From JANYGA01 sp031420415 (lineage in GTDB: Bacteria > Vulcanimicrobiota > Vulcanimicrobiia > Vulcanimicrobiales > Vulcanimicrobiaceae), in NCBI GenBank assembly GCA_031420415.1, contig JANOMT010000056.1, positions 44,342 through 108,341 of the forward strand: a stretch of 64,000 nt of DNA, written 5' to 3'. Below are positions 8,179 to 16,861 of the stretch, one piece after another. Position numbers and translations under genes: made by a program. Position 1 is the first letter of the stretch. The number at the start of each line of letters is the position of its first letter. Below the pieces are notes generated by a model. It ran no database searches and was not told where the DNA came from. It was given only the letters and a program-made list of their open reading frames with translations.

Positions 8179-8817
8179 GCGTCGTACCCCGGTCGATTCA
8201 TCACCGTTGAGGGCATCGAGGGGAGCGGCAAATCGACGCTTCTTTCGAGCCTCGCGGGGGCGCTCGCCTCGCGTGGGCGCGCCATCGTGACGACGCGGGA
8301 ACCTGGCGGTACGCCGCTGGGTAATCTCTTACGCGCGGCATTTGTGGAGCCGGGCGTCGTCCTCTCCCCGCTCACCGAAGCCTTCGTGGTTAACGCGTCG
8401 CGCGCGCAACTCATCGACGACGTGATCGAACCCGCGCTCGCGCGCGGGGCGTGGGTGCTTTGCGATCGCTACGTCGATGCGACGTTCGCGTATCAAGGAT
8501 TCGGCCGCGGTCTCGCCTACGATACGCTCCGCACGCTCGTCGATACGGCGACGCGCGGGCGACTGCCCGATCTGACGTTTTTGATCGACGTACCGGTCGA
8601 GGTGTCGCGCTCGCGCGTCGCGTCGCGCGCGGAGGCCGCGCATGTCGCGATCGATCGCCTCGAACGTGAAGATACGGAATTTCACGAACGTGTGCGCGCG
8701 GGCTATCTCGAACTCGCACGTGAGGACGCGCGTATCGTAACCCTCGACGGCACGCTCGCACCCGATGCGCTGTGCGAGACGGCAACCGCAATCGTTGCGG
8801 CGAAGTTTGGCGTATGA
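8179..8817 (+). CDS. tmk: Thymidylate kinase
   Basis: dTMP kinase, about 212 residues, making dTDP for DNA synthesis. Seen: the P-loop GIEGSGKST, TTREPGGTPLG, the DR(Y/H) region CDRYVDATFAYQG, and a lid/C-terminal segment RLEREDTEFHERVRAGYLE. The start is a problem. In this frame there is no ATG, GTG, TTG or CTG between an in-frame stop near 7993 and the GTG at 8287, and that GTG lies after the P-loop. The coordinates here begin just after the stop of the R3H gene. A rare start (the GTA overlapping that stop, or ATC at 8200) or an indel is needed. It overlaps holB by ATGA. Confidence 0.88.
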   Translation, partial: ASYPGRFITVEGIEGSGKSTLLSSLAGALASRGRAIVTTREPGGTPLGNLLRAAFVEPGVVLSPLTEAFVVNASRAQLIDDVIEPALARGAWVLCDRYVDATFAYQGFGRGLAYDTLRTLVDTATRGRLPDLTFLIDVPVEVSRSRVASRAEAAHVAIDRLEREDTEFHERVRAGYLELAREDARIVTLDGTLAPDALCETATAIVAAKFGV

Positions 8818-9854
8818 CCGGGGTTACGGGTACGTTCGATGTCGTCGGTGCGAAAGCACCGCTCGCATTCTTCGGCGGGCTCGATCGCGCACGACTGGCC
8901 CACGGCTATCTTTTCACCGGGCCGGCGGGTGTGGGGAAGAAGACCTTCGCACGTCGCCTCGCCCAATCGTTCATCTGCGAGACTCAGAAGCCGACCGTGC
9001 TCGGCTATTGCGGCGTCTGCCCGGGATGCACGCTTTTCGTCGCGGGTACGCATCCAGATTTCGTCTCCTCGGAAGGCGTCGTGAAGATCGGGAAAGAGCG
9101 CGGGAGCGCTCTGCACGATGAGGAGCTTTCCGCGCGCGATCTCGTCCGCGAACTCTCGCTACATGGATATCGTAGCGCCTATCGCGTCGTGATGCTCGGT
9201 GACGTTGCGTTCGCGACGCACGAGGCCGCGAACGCGCTCCTCAAATTCTTCGAGGAACCGCCCAAAGGCGTCATCGTCATTCTCACGACGAGCGGCCCTG
9301 GCGCTTTGCTCGCGACGATTCGGTCGCGCCTGCTCGAGATCGCCTTCGGTCCGCTGCCTGCAAGCGACGTGGAACGCGTGCTCGTCGCCGGTGGCGTCGA
9401 TCCGGAGAAGGCACATTTTGCCGCCGAGGTCGCGCTCGGGAGCATCGTGCGCGCGCGCGCGATCCTCGACGGTGACGATGCGGGCTTGCGCGAGGCGTCG
9501 TTCGCGTGGTTCGCTCGCGCGGTGCGCGGCGAGAACGCCGATGCGAGCTTTTTACGGCTCGACGATCGCAGTCTCACGGGCGCCGAGAAGCGCGCGGCGG
9601 TCGGCGAACTGATCGAACTCGTGCGCGTCGCTGCGCGCGACTGGGTCGCCCTCGCCGTTGCAGGCGCGGATATTCCGCTCCTGGCATCCGATCAGCGCCG
9701 CCGTATCGCCGAGCTTCCGATGCGCGATCCGCGCGCGCTCGTCGCCATGCTCGCGGCAATCGGCGACACGGAGCGGCTCGCCGGCACGAACGTCTCGGCG
9801 GGTCTCGTCGTCGATCAGCTGCGCATGCAACTGGCACCGCCCGCGGCTCGCTGA
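8814..9854 (+). CDS. holB: DNA polymerase III subunit delta'
   Basis: A 346-residue clamp-loader subunit, started at the ATG overlapping the tmk stop (ATGA). It has Walker A GPAGVGKKT (residues 36-44), the four zinc Cys (C55, C66, C69, C72 in YCGVCPGC and just before), YRVVMLGDVAFATHEAANAL and KFFEEPPKG. The sensor-1-like loop reads SRLLEIAFGPL where classic delta' has SRC. The C-terminal third is a helical collar domain, more divergent. The tmk-holB pairing is very common in bacteria. It acts in the cytoplasm, loading the beta sliding clamp. Confidence 0.9.
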   Translation: MTGVTGTFDVVGAKAPLAFFGGLDRARLAHGYLFTGPAGVGKKTFARRLAQSFICETQKPTVLGYCGVCPGCTLFVAGTHPDFVSSEGVVKIGKERGSALHDEELSARDLVRELSLHGYRSAYRVVMLGDVAFATHEAANALLKFFEEPPKGVIVILTTSGPGALLATIRSRLLEIAFGPLPASDVERVLVAGGVDPEKAHFAAEVALGSIVRARAILDGDDAGLREASFAWFARAVRGENADASFLRLDDRSLTGAEKRAAVGELIELVRVAARDWVALAVAGADIPLLASDQRRRIAELPMRDPRALVAMLAAIGDTERLAGTNVSAGLVVDQLRMQLAPPAAR

Positions 9855-9935
9855 GCGCAGCGGGCCGACGTGCGCGCGATCACGATCGCGACCGTCGTAC
9901 TTTGAGGACGGCGAAGGAAGCGGTACCTTCGAAGC

Positions 9936-10412
9936 ATGCTTTTCGAACGAGCGGCGTTTCGACGTTGCATCGCCTTCGGAGTCGTCGTGTTCTTCAACGC
10001 GACGGCTTCCGCATATGCCGCCACTCGGCTCGCCGACCTCGCGCCCGCCGATTTTTACTTTGGCCGCGCACACATGAGCCCCATAGAAGTGAGCAATCGG
10101 ATCCGGCACGGCTCCGAAGCCGTGCGTCGCGATCGCCTCGAAGCGCGGCGCGATCTCGGGATGTTGTTACTCGCGCAAGAAGCTATCGAAGATTGGGCGA
10201 GCCGTTATCCGCGCGACCCGTGGATCGCGCGTGACGAACGAAAACTTGCAGCGATCTTCGTTCGCATCGGTATGATCGATGCGCGATCCGGTGCGCGCCG
10301 GTGCGATCGCGTGCTCGCTCACACCGGCCACCTCGCCTCCGTTTCGCACCCGGTCCGCGTCGCAAACGCAAAGCCAAAACACAAGCACCATCGCTTTCTC
10401 GGCTTTATGTAA
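9936..10412 (+). CDS. Secreted protein of unknown function, basic C-terminus
   Basis: A 158-residue protein with an N-terminal signal peptide (hydrophobic residues 12-26, cleavage near AYA-ATR). The mature part is mostly helical (VSNRIRHGSEAVRRDRLEAR, LLLAQEAIEDWASRYP) and the tail is basic and His-rich (AKPKHKHHRFLGFM). Two neighbouring residues of interest are the Cys in GARRCDRVL and a cluster of Arg/Asp in the middle. No family recognised. A 6-bp hairpin (arms 9912-9917 and 9926-9931) lies just before the ATG. Confidence 0.65.
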   Translation: MLFERAAFRRCIAFGVVVFFNATASAYAATRLADLAPADFYFGRAHMSPIEVSNRIRHGSEAVRRDRLEARRDLGMLLLAQEAIEDWASRYPRDPWIARDERKLAAIFVRIGMIDARSGARRCDRVLAHTGHLASVSHPVRVANAKPKHKHHRFLGFM

Positions 10413-10447
10413 AGCTTAGAAGGCGCGCTTACCGGGTTTCCGTCACC

Positions 10448-11185
10448 TTAGTAGGAGCGACCGTCCGAGGCATCCTCGTAGGCTTTCGCGAGCACGAGCG
10501 CCACATAGCCCGTTGCGATCGCCTTGAAGAAAGCGCTGATCAGCGAGATCACCACGCCCTGCGCGAGAAACGAGTTACCGAACAAGAGCGGATTGAGCGC
10601 TTCGATCACGAGCGTCGGCACGTAGATGAGGTTGAAAAGGTACAGCGCCGTAACGAGTACCGTCGCGAGTACGGTGCGCTTCGCACGCTCGACCGATGCG
10701 TTGAGTGCCGCGCTCCCCGGGATGCCACCGATCGCCGCTGCCGGGATCGTGTAGATGAAGATCGCGTACGCGAGAATCGTGAGCACGATCGCGCCGATCG
10801 GCCCGAGGAGGCCGCCGACGAGCCCAGCCACGTAAACGACAAAATTGATCCCGAACGCCGCGAAGACGATCTGGCCGACTTTGCGCCGCGCATCTTCCCA
10901 CGCATCATCGAAGGGCGCTTTCCCCCTCCGCCACGCCGTCTCCGCAACGATGAGGGCGACGGCGAGTCCGAAGGACCCGATGAGTTGCGCGATGAGGCCC
11001 GCGATGCTCGAATTCATCGATCCGAGAAATCCCGATCCCACTTCGGCCGGCACGAGCATGAAGAGCAAGATCGTCGCGACCGATGCCGCAAACGGTGCGA
11101 GCGCGATCTGCGGATTGCGTGCGAGTAACCCGAACGCGCGCAGGTACGACATAAAATCGATACGCCCGGTCTGCAATGATTTCAT
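10448..11185 (-). CDS. Six-span integral membrane protein
   Basis: A 245-residue membrane protein with about six spans. The N-terminal cytoplasmic segment MKSLQTGRIDFMSYLRAFGL leads into a first span near residues 30-48, followed by long Gly/Ala/Ile-rich helices (residues 60-85, 110-135, 138-160, 175-200 and 210-235). A charged loop TAWRRGKAPFDDAWEDARRK sits between spans 2 and 3. The pattern resembles DUF4013/DUF6159-like membrane proteins, but no named family is certain. The stop of this gene is convergent with the secreted-protein gene to the left; its ATG is two bases from the mtnP stop, so it is the last gene of the unit starting at 12450. Confidence 0.68.
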   Translation of the reverse strand: MKSLQTGRIDFMSYLRAFGLLARNPQIALAPFAASVATILLFMLVPAEVGSGFLGSMNSSIAGLIAQLIGSFGLAVALIVAETAWRRGKAPFDDAWEDARRKVGQIVFAAFGINFVVYVAGLVGGLLGPIGAIVLTILAYAIFIYTIPAAAIGGIPGSAALNASVERAKRTVLATVLVTALYLFNLIYVPTLVIEALNPLLFGNSFLAQGVVISLISAFFKAIATGYVALVLAKAYEDASDGRSY

Positions 11186-11186
11186 G

Positions 11187-11975
11187 TCAGGCGCGCGCGC
11201 TCGCGAGCGCGTTATGGCACCCGCAGGTGACCTCGCTCGGAATCGCCGCGACGATCTTCGCGATCCCGGCTTTGACGCGGTCGTTGTTGCTCGCGAAGAC
11301 TTTGAGGACGTCTTCGTGCGTCACGGGCTCGGCGCCGGGCAGACCGACATCGTAGTCGGTAATCAGCGAGATATTGACGTAACACATTTCGAGTTCGCGC
11401 GCGAGATAGCACTCCGGATACTGGGTCATGTTGATCACTTCCCAGCCCGCATCGTGGAACCACTTCGATTCCGCGCGCGTGGAAAAACGCGGGCCTTGAA
11501 TCACGACGATCGTGCCGCGTTCGTGCGTCGTGACGCCGAGCGAACGGAGCGCATCGACCGCGATCGGTCGCAACTGCGGGCAGTATGGATCGGCGAAGCT
11601 CACGTGCGTCGTGATCGGCCCATCGTAATACGTGTCGCGACGACCCGTCGTGCGATCGACCACTTGATCGGCGACGACCATGTGCCCGGGCTCGACCTCT
11701 TTTTTGAGCGAGCCGCATGCCGTGGGCGCGATGATGCGCGAGACGCCGAGCGACTTCATGGCCCACATGTTTGCGAGGTAATTGACCATGTGCGGTGGGT
11801 AGCGATGATCGCGGCCGTGACGCGGTAAGAACGCGACGGATTTGCCACCGAGTTCGCCGAGCGCGATTTTATCGCTCGGCATCCCATACGGTGTTTCGAT
11901 CCAAACCTCGCGTGAGTTCTCGATGAGCGAGTAAAAACCCGAACCACCGAAAACACCGACGTCGGCGTGTTCCAA
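11187..11975 (-). CDS. mtnP: S-methyl-5'-thioadenosine phosphorylase
   Basis: A 262-residue purine nucleoside phosphorylase of the MTAP group. It cleaves methylthioadenosine to adenine and 5-methylthioribose 1-phosphate, linking polyamine synthesis to methionine salvage. Seen: the phosphate loop GGSGFYSL near the N-terminus, the PRHGRDHRYPPHMVNYLAN block, IAPTACGSLK, GPRFSTRAESKW and NMTQYPECYLARELEMCY. The frame is open upstream, but a TTG start (LEHADVGVFGGSG) one base after the stop of the preceding gene gives the normal family N-terminus. It is co-transcribed with the bifunctional nuclease gene. Other PNPs with inosine or guanosine specificity are possible, but the HRYPPH region favours MTA. 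Confidence 0.9.
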   Translation of the reverse strand: MEHADVGVFGGSGFYSLIENSREVWIETPYGMPSDKIALGELGGKSVAFLPRHGRDHRYPPHMVNYLANMWAMKSLGVSRIIAPTACGSLKKEVEPGHMVVADQVVDRTTGRRDTYYDGPITTHVSFADPYCPQLRPIAVDALRSLGVTTHERGTIVVIQGPRFSTRAESKWFHDAGWEVINMTQYPECYLARELEMCYVNISLITDYDVGLPGAEPVTHEDVLKVFASNNDRVKAGIAKIVAAIPSEVTCGCHNALASARA

Positions 11976-11976
11976 C

Positions 11977-12450
11977 TTATTCTTTAAAATCGCTCGGCCT
12001 GAGTTCTTCGATGAACTTGCGAAAACGATTCGATTCTTCGGCTTCGGCTTTCTTATCCGCGACCGTTTCTTCGAGGACGATTTTATCGGCCACGAAGATC
12101 GGCGCCGACATGCGAAGCGCGAGTGCGATGCCGTCCGAAGGGCGCGCGTCGATCTCTTGCGTGTCGCCGTTGGCGCGCACGATGAGCTTCGCAAAAAAAG
12201 TCGAGTCCTTAATATCGTGGATGACGATCTGCTCGAGCGTGGCGTGCATCGCTTCGAGCATCGTGCGCATCAAATCGTGCGAGAGCGGCCGCGGAACGGC
12301 CGTTCCTTCGAGCGCCAACGCGATCGCGGTTGCTTCGAACGGTCCGATGAGAATCGGGAGAAACCGTTTGCCTTCGAGGTCTTTGAGGATGACGACGGGG
12401 TCGTGAGTCAGCAAGTCGATTCCGAGCCGGTCGACCTTCATTTGGCGCAT
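11977..12450 (-). CDS. Bifunctional nuclease (BFN) domain protein
   Basis: A 157-residue protein with the BFN/DUF151 domain. The domain opens with MKVDRLGIDLLTHDPVVIL, followed by KRFLPILIGPFEATAIALAL (the hallmark LPIxIGxxEA region), HDLMRTMLEAM and DARPSDGIALALR, and then a short charged tail. Plant and some bacterial members have DNase and RNase activity; the bacterial role is largely unknown. The chosen start MRQMKV matches usual family length; an extended frame continues upstream to 12501 without a better ribosome site. It begins the mtnP-containing minus-strand unit and is divergent from ychF with 63 bases between them. Confidence 0.85.
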   Translation of the reverse strand: MRQMKVDRLGIDLLTHDPVVILKDLEGKRFLPILIGPFEATAIALALEGTAVPRPLSHDLMRTMLEAMHATLEQIVIHDIKDSTFFAKLIVRANGDTQEIDARPSDGIALALRMSAPIFVADKIVLEETVADKKAEAEESNRFRKFIEELRPSDFKE

Positions 12451-12513
12451 GTGGTTGAATCCCACGCGTCCAGGACGATTCCTTGCCCCGGGCGAACGCA
12501 CGGCGTCGCTCCT

Positions 12514-13608
12514 ATGGCTCTTTCATGTGGTATCGTCGGTCTCCCGAACGTCGGCAAGTCGACAATTTTCAACGCGCTCACCCGTTCCGCGCAAGCGCTC
12601 GCGGCAAATTACCCTTTCGCAACGATCGAACCCAACGTCGGAGAAGTTCCCGTCCCCGATCTGCGGATGAAGGTCCTTTCCGATATTGTTAGCGCGAAGC
12701 GAATAGTGAACGCGACGGTGCGCTTCGTCGATATCGCGGGTCTCGTGCGCGGCGCGAGTTCGGGGGCGGGTCTCGGCAACGCCTTCTTGAGCCACATTCG
12801 CGAGACCGACGCGATCGCGATGGTCGTACGTTGCTTCGAAGATGGCGACGTCTCGCACGTCGAGGGCGGACCCGATCCATTGCGCGATATCGAGATCATC
12901 ACGATCGAACTCGCACTCGCCGACCTTCAAACGCTCGCGAAGCGGCTCGACAAACTCGATCGCGAAGCACGCGTCAACGTCAAGCTCGCGCCGCGTGTGG
13001 AAGCGGGGAAGCGCCTGCGAGCCGCACTCGAAAACGGGACGCCGGCGCGCACGTTCGATCCCGATTCGCTGGAGATGGAACTCGCACGCGAATCGTATCT
13101 CCTCACGGCGAAGCCGCTCCTCTACGTCGCGAACGTCGATGAAGAGCAGATCGCGAACCCAGGCCCGCTCGCTCGCGCCGTCTTCGATCATGCCACGGCC
13201 GAGCACGCGCGTGCGATCGGGTTCTGCGGCAAGATCGAAGCCGAGCTTGCCGGCCTCACCGATGAAGAAGCAGAAAGCTTTCGCGAAGAACTCGGCATCG
13301 ATACGAGCGGCCTCGACCAGCTCATTCTTTCGGTCTACGACCTACTCGGCTACATGACGTTTCTCACGGCCGGCGAGATCGAGGTCCGCGCGTGGACGAT
13401 CGACAAGGGCATGCGCGCGCCGCAAGCGGCCGGCAAGATCCATTCCGATATCGAGCGAGGCTTTATTCGGGCCGAGATCGTCTCGTATGAGGACTACGCT
13501 CGCCTCAAGACGATGGACGCGATCAAGGCGGCCGGGCTCCTCCGGAGTGAGGGTAAAGAATACGTCATGCGTGAGGGCGACGTCGTCAACTTCCGTTTCA
13601 ACGTCTAG
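12514..13608 (+). CDS. ychF: Ribosome-binding ATPase/GTPase YchF
   Basis: A 364-residue Obg-family P-loop protein that prefers ATP and binds the ribosome. G1 is GLPNVGKST, G3 is in DIAGLVRGAS, and the usual NKxD is replaced by NVDE (in LLYVANVDEEQ), the family signature explaining ATP preference. A coiled-coil insertion covers about residues 125-200, and the C-terminal TGS-like domain ends RAEIVSYEDY and REGDVVNFRFNV. The ATG gives the normal start. The frame is open far upstream on the opposite side of the BFN gene, but that extension is not protein-like. Confidence 0.96.
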   Translation: MALSCGIVGLPNVGKSTIFNALTRSAQALAANYPFATIEPNVGEVPVPDLRMKVLSDIVSAKRIVNATVRFVDIAGLVRGASSGAGLGNAFLSHIRETDAIAMVVRCFEDGDVSHVEGGPDPLRDIEIITIELALADLQTLAKRLDKLDREARVNVKLAPRVEAGKRLRAALENGTPARTFDPDSLEMELARESYLLTAKPLLYVANVDEEQIANPGPLARAVFDHATAEHARAIGFCGKIEAELAGLTDEEAESFREELGIDTSGLDQLILSVYDLLGYMTFLTAGEIEVRAWTIDKGMRAPQAAGKIHSDIERGFIRAEIVSYEDYARLKTMDAIKAAGLLRSEGKEYVMREGDVVNFRFNV

Positions 13609-13726
13609 CGAGCTCATGTGCGCCAAATGGATAATCGATAATCGTCGTAACTAGACAAATGTAGGGTAAACGTCATCTTTTCCATAAGGTGAAAACCCGA
13701 AAGACCATTGTTGGGGTTACGAATAC

Positions 13727-14986
13727 ATGATGACCGCCGTGCGAGAGGTCTCCGTTTTTGGAGATGCGATCGCGTATTTTAACGAAGCAGCCGAGCTCCT
13801 CGATCTCAATCCGGGAATCCGCCGCCTCCTCACCAAGCCGTCGCGCCAGATCATTTTTGCGATTCCGTTCCAACGCGATAACGGCGAGCTCGAAGTTTTC
13901 ACGGGTTATCGGGTGCAGTATAACTTCGCGCGCGGACCCGCGAAGGGTGGTATTCGCTACCACCCCGGCGTGACGCTCGACGAGGTGACGGCTCTCGCAT
14001 TTTGGATGACGTGGAAGTGTGCCGTCGTCGACCTGCCCTTCGGTGGCGGGAAAGGCGGCGTTACGTGCGACCCGACGACACTCTCAATGGGCGAACTCGA
14101 GCGCATCACGCGTCGGTATGCAGCCGAGCTCGTCGAAGTCGTCGGACCCGACAAGGACGTGCCCGCACCCGACGTCGGCACGACGCCGCAGATCATGGCG
14201 TGGTTCATGGATACGTACTCCATGCACGTCCGCCAGCACGTTCCGGGCGTCGTCACGGGGAAACCGCTCGAGATCGGTGGCTCCCGCGGCCGCGTCGAGG
14301 CGACTGGGCGCGGCGTTTCGCTCGTCGCGCTCGCGCAAATGAAACGTATGGGTATCGAGCCGCACGGTGCGCGCGTCGTCATTCAAGGCTTTGGTAACGT
14401 GGGTTCGGTCGCGGCGAAAATGTTCGTCAACGCGGGCGCGCGCGTGACCGCGATCTCCGACGTTAGTGGCGCGTATTTCAACGAGACGGGAATCGACGTC
14501 GTGGGTGCTACCGCGTACGCGAAAGAGCATCTCTCGCTCGAAGGCTACCTCGGCGGCGATCGCATCCCGGGCGACGCGCTCCTGACGCTCGAGTGCGACG
14601 TGCTCGTGCCGGCCGCACTCGAAAAGCAGTTAACCATCGAGAACGCGGCGAGCGTCCGCGCGAAGCTCATCGTCGAAGGGGCGAATGGCCCGACCACACC
14701 CGAAGCCGATCACATTTTCAATACGCGCGGCATCATCGTCATCCCCGACATCGTCGCAAACGCCGGTGGCGTGACGGTCTCGTATTTCGAGTGGGCGCAA
14801 GACCGAGCTGGCTATTTTTGGAAAGAATCGGAGGTCAACGAACGGCTCGCCGACGTGTTGCTCGAGAACTTTACCAAAGTCTCCGATCTCGCGACCCTGC
14901 GAAAGATCTCGCTTCGCACGGCGGCCTATATGGTCGCGATCGATCGCGTCGTACAATCGATGAATACACGCGGCGTCTACGCCTAA
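13727..14986 (+). CDS. gdhA: Glu/Leu/Phe/Val dehydrogenase, probable glutamate dehydrogenase
   Basis: A 419-residue hexameric-type glutamate dehydrogenase catalysing reversible oxidative deamination of glutamate to 2-oxoglutarate and ammonia. Substrate-binding lysines sit in ARGPAKGGIRYHP and WKCAVVDLPFGGGKGGV, and the catalytic Asp is in VPAPDVGTT. The Rossmann fingerprint is GFGNVGSVAA. The later VVEGANGPTTPEAD and VANAGGVTVSYFEW segments are classic. The cofactor (NAD or NADP) is not decided. A lone gene with a 118-base upstream region carrying the direct repeat ATAATCG at about 13629-13643; no clear sigma-70 promoter was identified. It converges with the HxlR gene. Confidence 0.94.
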   Translation: MMTAVREVSVFGDAIAYFNEAAELLDLNPGIRRLLTKPSRQIIFAIPFQRDNGELEVFTGYRVQYNFARGPAKGGIRYHPGVTLDEVTALAFWMTWKCAVVDLPFGGGKGGVTCDPTTLSMGELERITRRYAAELVEVVGPDKDVPAPDVGTTPQIMAWFMDTYSMHVRQHVPGVVTGKPLEIGGSRGRVEATGRGVSLVALAQMKRMGIEPHGARVVIQGFGNVGSVAAKMFVNAGARVTAISDVSGAYFNETGIDVVGATAYAKEHLSLEGYLGGDRIPGDALLTLECDVLVPAALEKQLTIENAASVRAKLIVEGANGPTTPEADHIFNTRGIIVIPDIVANAGGVTVSYFEWAQDRAGYFWKESEVNERLADVLLENFTKVSDLATLRKISLRTAAYMVAIDRVVQSMNTRGVYA

Positions 14987-14989
14987 GCG

Positions 14990-15313
14990 CTAGACCTTCG
15001 TGCGACGCGCCCAGGCCTCGATCGCACCGAGGCTGGGCGCGAGATCGAGCCCGGCCTCGGTGAGCTCGTAGAGGACGCGTAGCGGCGGGCCGGGATCGAC
15101 GCGGCGGCGTACGAGCCCGTCGCCATCGAGCTCGCGTAGACTCGCTCCGATAACGGGCTCGGGAATATCGGCAAGCGTCGTGAGCAGTTCGTTGTACCGT
15201 CTCGATCCGTCGGCAAGCTCGCGCAAGATCGTGGCGTTGTGATGATGCCCGAGTTCCAACAGCGTTGCGACGAAGCTGCCCGGTATTTGATGCGGTCGCG
15301 GGGGAAGGCTCAT
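14990..15313 (-). CDS. HxlR-type winged-helix transcriptional regulator
   Basis: A 107-residue DNA-binding protein with one winged helix-turn-helix of HxlR type: GHHHNATILRELADGSRRYN, LREL(D)GDGLVRRR and the wing LRVLYELTEAGLDLAPSLGAI, ending EAWARRTKV. Family members are usually dimeric and respond to small molecules or redox signals. This one lacks the N-terminal Cys found in redox-sensing members. It ends three bases after gdhA (convergent). The next gene on the same strand is the MFS exporter, 100 bases upstream, so it could be co-transcribed with or regulate that exporter. Confidence 0.85.
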   Translation of the reverse strand: MSLPPRPHQIPGSFVATLLELGHHHNATILRELADGSRRYNELLTTLADIPEPVIGASLRELDGDGLVRRRVDPGPPLRVLYELTEAGLDLAPSLGAIEAWARRTKV

Positions 15314-15413
15314 CGGGAGATCACGTACACGGCCTGAAGTCGAGCGAATGTTGGCGAGTTCATTAGTAAGGACATCGGCCTAGCGTGATGTGAACCTTGG
15401 CCTGGCGGACCGC

Positions 15414-16859
15414 TTACCGAATGGGAGTGCCCGAACTCACAACCCGCGGCTCGTCCAATGCCAGCCGCGTCCCGCTTACGATGGCGGCGAGGGCCGCGAC
15501 GGCGGCTGCCATCCCGAGTGCCACATGTGCCGCGGCGGAGAGATTCGTCGCGCTCGCAAGGGCCGGTCTCGCCGCAACGACGACCGTCGCCGTACCGAGG
15601 ACGATCGCCACGCCTGCCGCGCCGAGCGATTGACCGGTGAGCCGGACGGTCGCGAGGATACCCCCGGCCGATCCGCTCCGATTGCGTGGGGCGGACCCGA
15701 GCATCTCGCGGTTGTTCGGCGCTTGGAATAATCCGAACCCGGCGCCGCAGATGATAGCCCGCCAAACGATATCGATGATGAACGGATGCGTCCCAAGATT
15801 TGCGAGAAAGAACAGTCCGATCGCAAGCATCGCGAGGCCCACCGTCGCGAGCTTCGCCGGTGCGACGCGATCCGAAATTCGGCCTGCGAGTGGAGCGACG
15901 ACCGCGATCGCGAGCGGCCACGGCGTGAAGAGCAGTCCCGTCACGAACGCGGAGTAGCCGTAGGCGCCCTGAAAGAGAAACGGTAAGGCGACGAACGCAA
16001 GGCCTTGCGCGGTGAACGAACAGAGCGATGTCATCGCCGCGAGTGAGAAGCGGGGAATCGCGAAGAGATCGAGCGGGAGCATCGGTGCTGCGAGTCGGCG
16101 CTGACGCTGCACGAACGTCACACCGAGCGCCACGCTTGCGACGATCATCGCGCCGACGATCGGCGCCGCGACATGCCGACCGATGCCATCGAGGCCGACG
16201 ACGAAGAGTGCGAGCGCGGGCCCCGCAAGCAGCGCGCTCGGAAAATCGAAACGCTCGCCTGTCCCGGGCGTTCGCGGTAAGACGCGCGCGGCGAGTACGG
16301 TATCGAAGAGTCCCAGCGGCACGTTGATCGCGAAGAGCCACGGCCACGGTGCGATGGCGAGAATCGTGCCGCCGAGCGTCGGGCCCGCTGCCGAACTCGT
16401 TGCTACCGTGAGTGCGCTGACGCCGACGGCCGTGCCGAGCATGGCTGCCGGGAAGATCGAGCGCATGAGCGCGGGCGCGATGCTCATGAGCGCAGCCGCA
16501 CCGATGCCCTGCACGACGCGCCATACGAGCAGCGTTGCGAGCGTCGTCGAGAGCGCGCAGCCGAGCGAACCGACGGTGAAGATCGCGATACCCATCGTGT
16601 AGATCTTGCGTAAGCCGAACACGTCGCCGAGCGAAGCGAAGGGCAGGAGGAGCATCGTCACCGCGACTTGGTAGGCGTTGACGACCCAGATCGACTGCGC
16701 GGCATCGATCCGCAATTCGCGCGCGAGCGTCGGTAGCGCGACGTTTGCAATCGAACTATCGAGGACGGCCATGATCGTCCCGATGACGATCACCGTGAGT
16801 GCGAGGCCGCGCCGCCCCGATGGCAGACCGTCGGCGTCGCGCGAGAGCGCGGAAGGCAT
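15414..16859 (-). CDS. MFS transporter, DHA2 (14-span) drug-exporter type
   Basis: A 481-residue major facilitator protein with about 14 hydrophobic spans. The first span carries the DHA2 motif MAVLDSSIANVALPTL and loop 2-3 the motif-A sequence GDVFGLRKIY; motif C in span 5 reads AAGPTLGGTIL. DHA2 members are proton antiporters exporting drugs, dyes or fatty-acid-like compounds; the substrate is unknown. The ATG lies two bases past the lipA stop, so it is co-transcribed with the lipoate genes. The frame is open far upstream through lipA, but that extension is not a protein. Confidence 0.9.
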   Translation of the reverse strand: MPSALSRDADGLPSGRRGLALTVIVIGTIMAVLDSSIANVALPTLARELRIDAAQSIWVVNAYQVAVTMLLLPFASLGDVFGLRKIYTMGIAIFTVGSLGCALSTTLATLLVWRVVQGIGAAALMSIAPALMRSIFPAAMLGTAVGVSALTVATSSAAGPTLGGTILAIAPWPWLFAINVPLGLFDTVLAARVLPRTPGTGERFDFPSALLAGPALALFVVGLDGIGRHVAAPIVGAMIVASVALGVTFVQRQRRLAAPMLPLDLFAIPRFSLAAMTSLCSFTAQGLAFVALPFLFQGAYGYSAFVTGLLFTPWPLAIAVVAPLAGRISDRVAPAKLATVGLAMLAIGLFFLANLGTHPFIIDIVWRAIICGAGFGLFQAPNNREMLGSAPRNRSGSAGGILATVRLTGQSLGAAGVAIVLGTATVVVAARPALASATNLSAAAHVALGMAAAVAALAAIVSGTRLALDEPRVVSSGTPIR

Positions 16860-16861
16860 AT

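Noticed and set aside
10301..11128. Arg/Glu/Asp-rich + strand frame opposite the membrane protein gene
   Set aside because: Highly charged low-complexity translation typical of a shadow frame opposite a hydrophobic protein.
12157..12513. N-terminal extension of the YchF frame
   Set aside because: The extension is antisense to the BFN gene and has no family similarity; the ATG at 12514 gives the normal YchF start.
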